Positions 42,584 to 43,117 of a stretch of DNA of 43,117 nt are shown here, one piece after another. How positions within the stretch are numbered: position 1 is the stretch's first letter; each line of letters begins with the position of its first letter. The stretch spans positions 1-43,117 of the forward strand of contig WFXH01000066.1 of NCBI GenBank assembly GCA_015490715.1, read 5' to 3'. The DNA is from Saprospiraceae bacterium. GTDB taxonomy: Bacteria; Bacteroidota; Bacteroidia; Chitinophagales; Saprospiraceae. Made by a program: the position numbers and the translations under genes. The notes under the pieces are model-generated. The model worked only from the letters and a program-made list of their open reading frames with translations. It had not been told where the DNA came from and searched no databases.

Positions 42584-43117
42584 AGGGCCATGTATACTTG
42601 CTCGCGCCCAGTTTTTTTCCCATCGGTGTGATTGGAGCCCATCGGCCCTATCGCCTTGGGAAATATTTGGTGAAGAGGGGCTGGAAGGTGGAGGTCTTTG
42701 CCTGGAAATACAACTTTTACGGCAATGAAGACAGTGCCGCTCAACGCGCAGCGGAGAGGATTTTTTCGGATTTGCACTACGTGGCCTCGGGCTGGGAACG
42801 CCTCGCCTTTGGGTTGATGCGCGTGCATCGGAAGATCGGTTATTTCCTGTGGAGAGCGGAGATGCCCTATCAAGGCTATAGCTGGGGGAAGCGTGTGGTA
42901 AGAGCTATTTTGCAGAAGCATGCACGACGAGGTACGCCTGGAGTGCTCTGGGTGTGTATGAATCCGTACGGCCCAGGTGTGGCGGCGGTGCGTAATGCGC
43001 GTCGAGCGGGTATGCCCGTAGTACTGGATTACCGCGATCCGTGGACGGTCAATCCGTACTACCAAGCGACGCGACCCTCGTGGAAGATCCAGTGGGATCG
43101 GAAGGGTGAGCGGCTGA
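42580..43117 (+). CDS. glycosyltransferase, N-terminal part (runs off the window)
   Basis: An open frame of 179 codons starts at the ATG overlapping the previous stop (ATGA) and is uninterrupted to the window end. It begins MKGHVYLLAPSFFPIGVIGAHRPYRLGKYLVKRGW, a typical GT4 acceptor-side start with a glycine-rich loop after the first strand. It later contains VLDYRDPWTVNPYY, a motif common in family 4 transferases. The donor-binding half lies beyond the window, so the assignment rests on the N-terminal third only. Confidence 0.75.
   Translation, partial: MKGHVYLLAPSFFPIGVIGAHRPYRLGKYLVKRGWKVEVFAWKYNFYGNEDSAAQRAAERIFSDLHYVASGWERLAFGLMRVHRKIGYFLWRAEMPYQGYSWGKRVVRAILQKHARRGTPGVLWVCMNPYGPGVAAVRNARRAGMPVVLDYRDPWTVNPYYQATRPSWKIQWDRKGERL

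Overview
The window looks like a chromosomal segment of a member of the Bacteroidota, probably a moderately GC-rich, aerobic, environmental lineage. Four lines of evidence support this. Promoter-like boxes fit the Bacteroidota -7 consensus TAnnTTTG (upstream of aspS, tRNA-Ser, nrdJ, an M24 peptidase, recA and capsule genes). Shine-Dalgarno sequences are mostly absent. A large secreted protein ends in a type IX secretion sorting domain. DAHP synthase is fused to chorismate mutase, and the capsule locus carries a UpxY/NusG-type antiterminator. No species can be named from the sequence alone.

Left part (1-22.5 kb), mostly housekeeping. On the minus strand lie tRNA-Ser(GGA), a family 4 glycosyltransferase, an ABC-2 exporter pair, aspS and a lipoprotein. 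On the plus strand follow a B12-dependent (class II) ribonucleotide reductase, an L-domain/SdrD-like surface protein, a two-gene GMC-type membrane dehydrogenase, dodecin, lpxK and a Wzi/RemB-like outer-membrane barrel. A convergent M24 aminopeptidase comes next, then an ECF sigma factor with a membrane partner, the fused DAHP synthase/chorismate mutase, a DUF2147-like protein, a small unknown protein and recA.

Right part (22.5-43.1 kb), one long plus-strand surface-polysaccharide locus that runs off the window. It starts with a Wzz-type co-polymerase and a winged-helix/nucleotidyltransferase-like regulator whose -7 box is embedded in a perfect palindrome. Then come a UDP-aminosugar dehydrogenase (TviB/WbpA type), UpxY with a leader hairpin behind it, and UDP-glucose dehydrogenase. 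A WbpE-type aminotransferase and two tandem WlbA-type dehydrogenases suggest a 2,3-diamino-uronic acid. NeuB, NeuC and NeuA suggest a CMP-nonulosonate, most simply Neu5Ac-like. A 2-hydroxyacid dehydrogenase, a Wzx flippase, an AsnB-like amidotransferase and three glycosyltransferases (the last truncated by the window end) complete it. Neither a Wzy polymerase nor a WbpD acetyltransferase is visible.

Two things stand out as possibly undescribed. (1) Two adjacent, related proteins (30.8-32.9 kb) have a coiled coil, a helical/winged-helix-like middle and a C-terminal PD-(D/E)XK-like domain in which the usual ExK is E-[C/M]-T-T-G. They sit inside the nonulosonate operon, and the second is coupled to neuB by a TAGTG stop/start overlap. 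(2) The 10-mer CATTTCATAC occurs eight times in 43 kb (about 0.08 expected by chance), mostly at gene boundaries. Six gene-boundary copies, counting one 9-mer, face the downstream start codon. In three unrelated proteins the word writes His-Phe-Ile a few codons before the stop, and related words form nested inverted repeats in the neuA-asnB gap.
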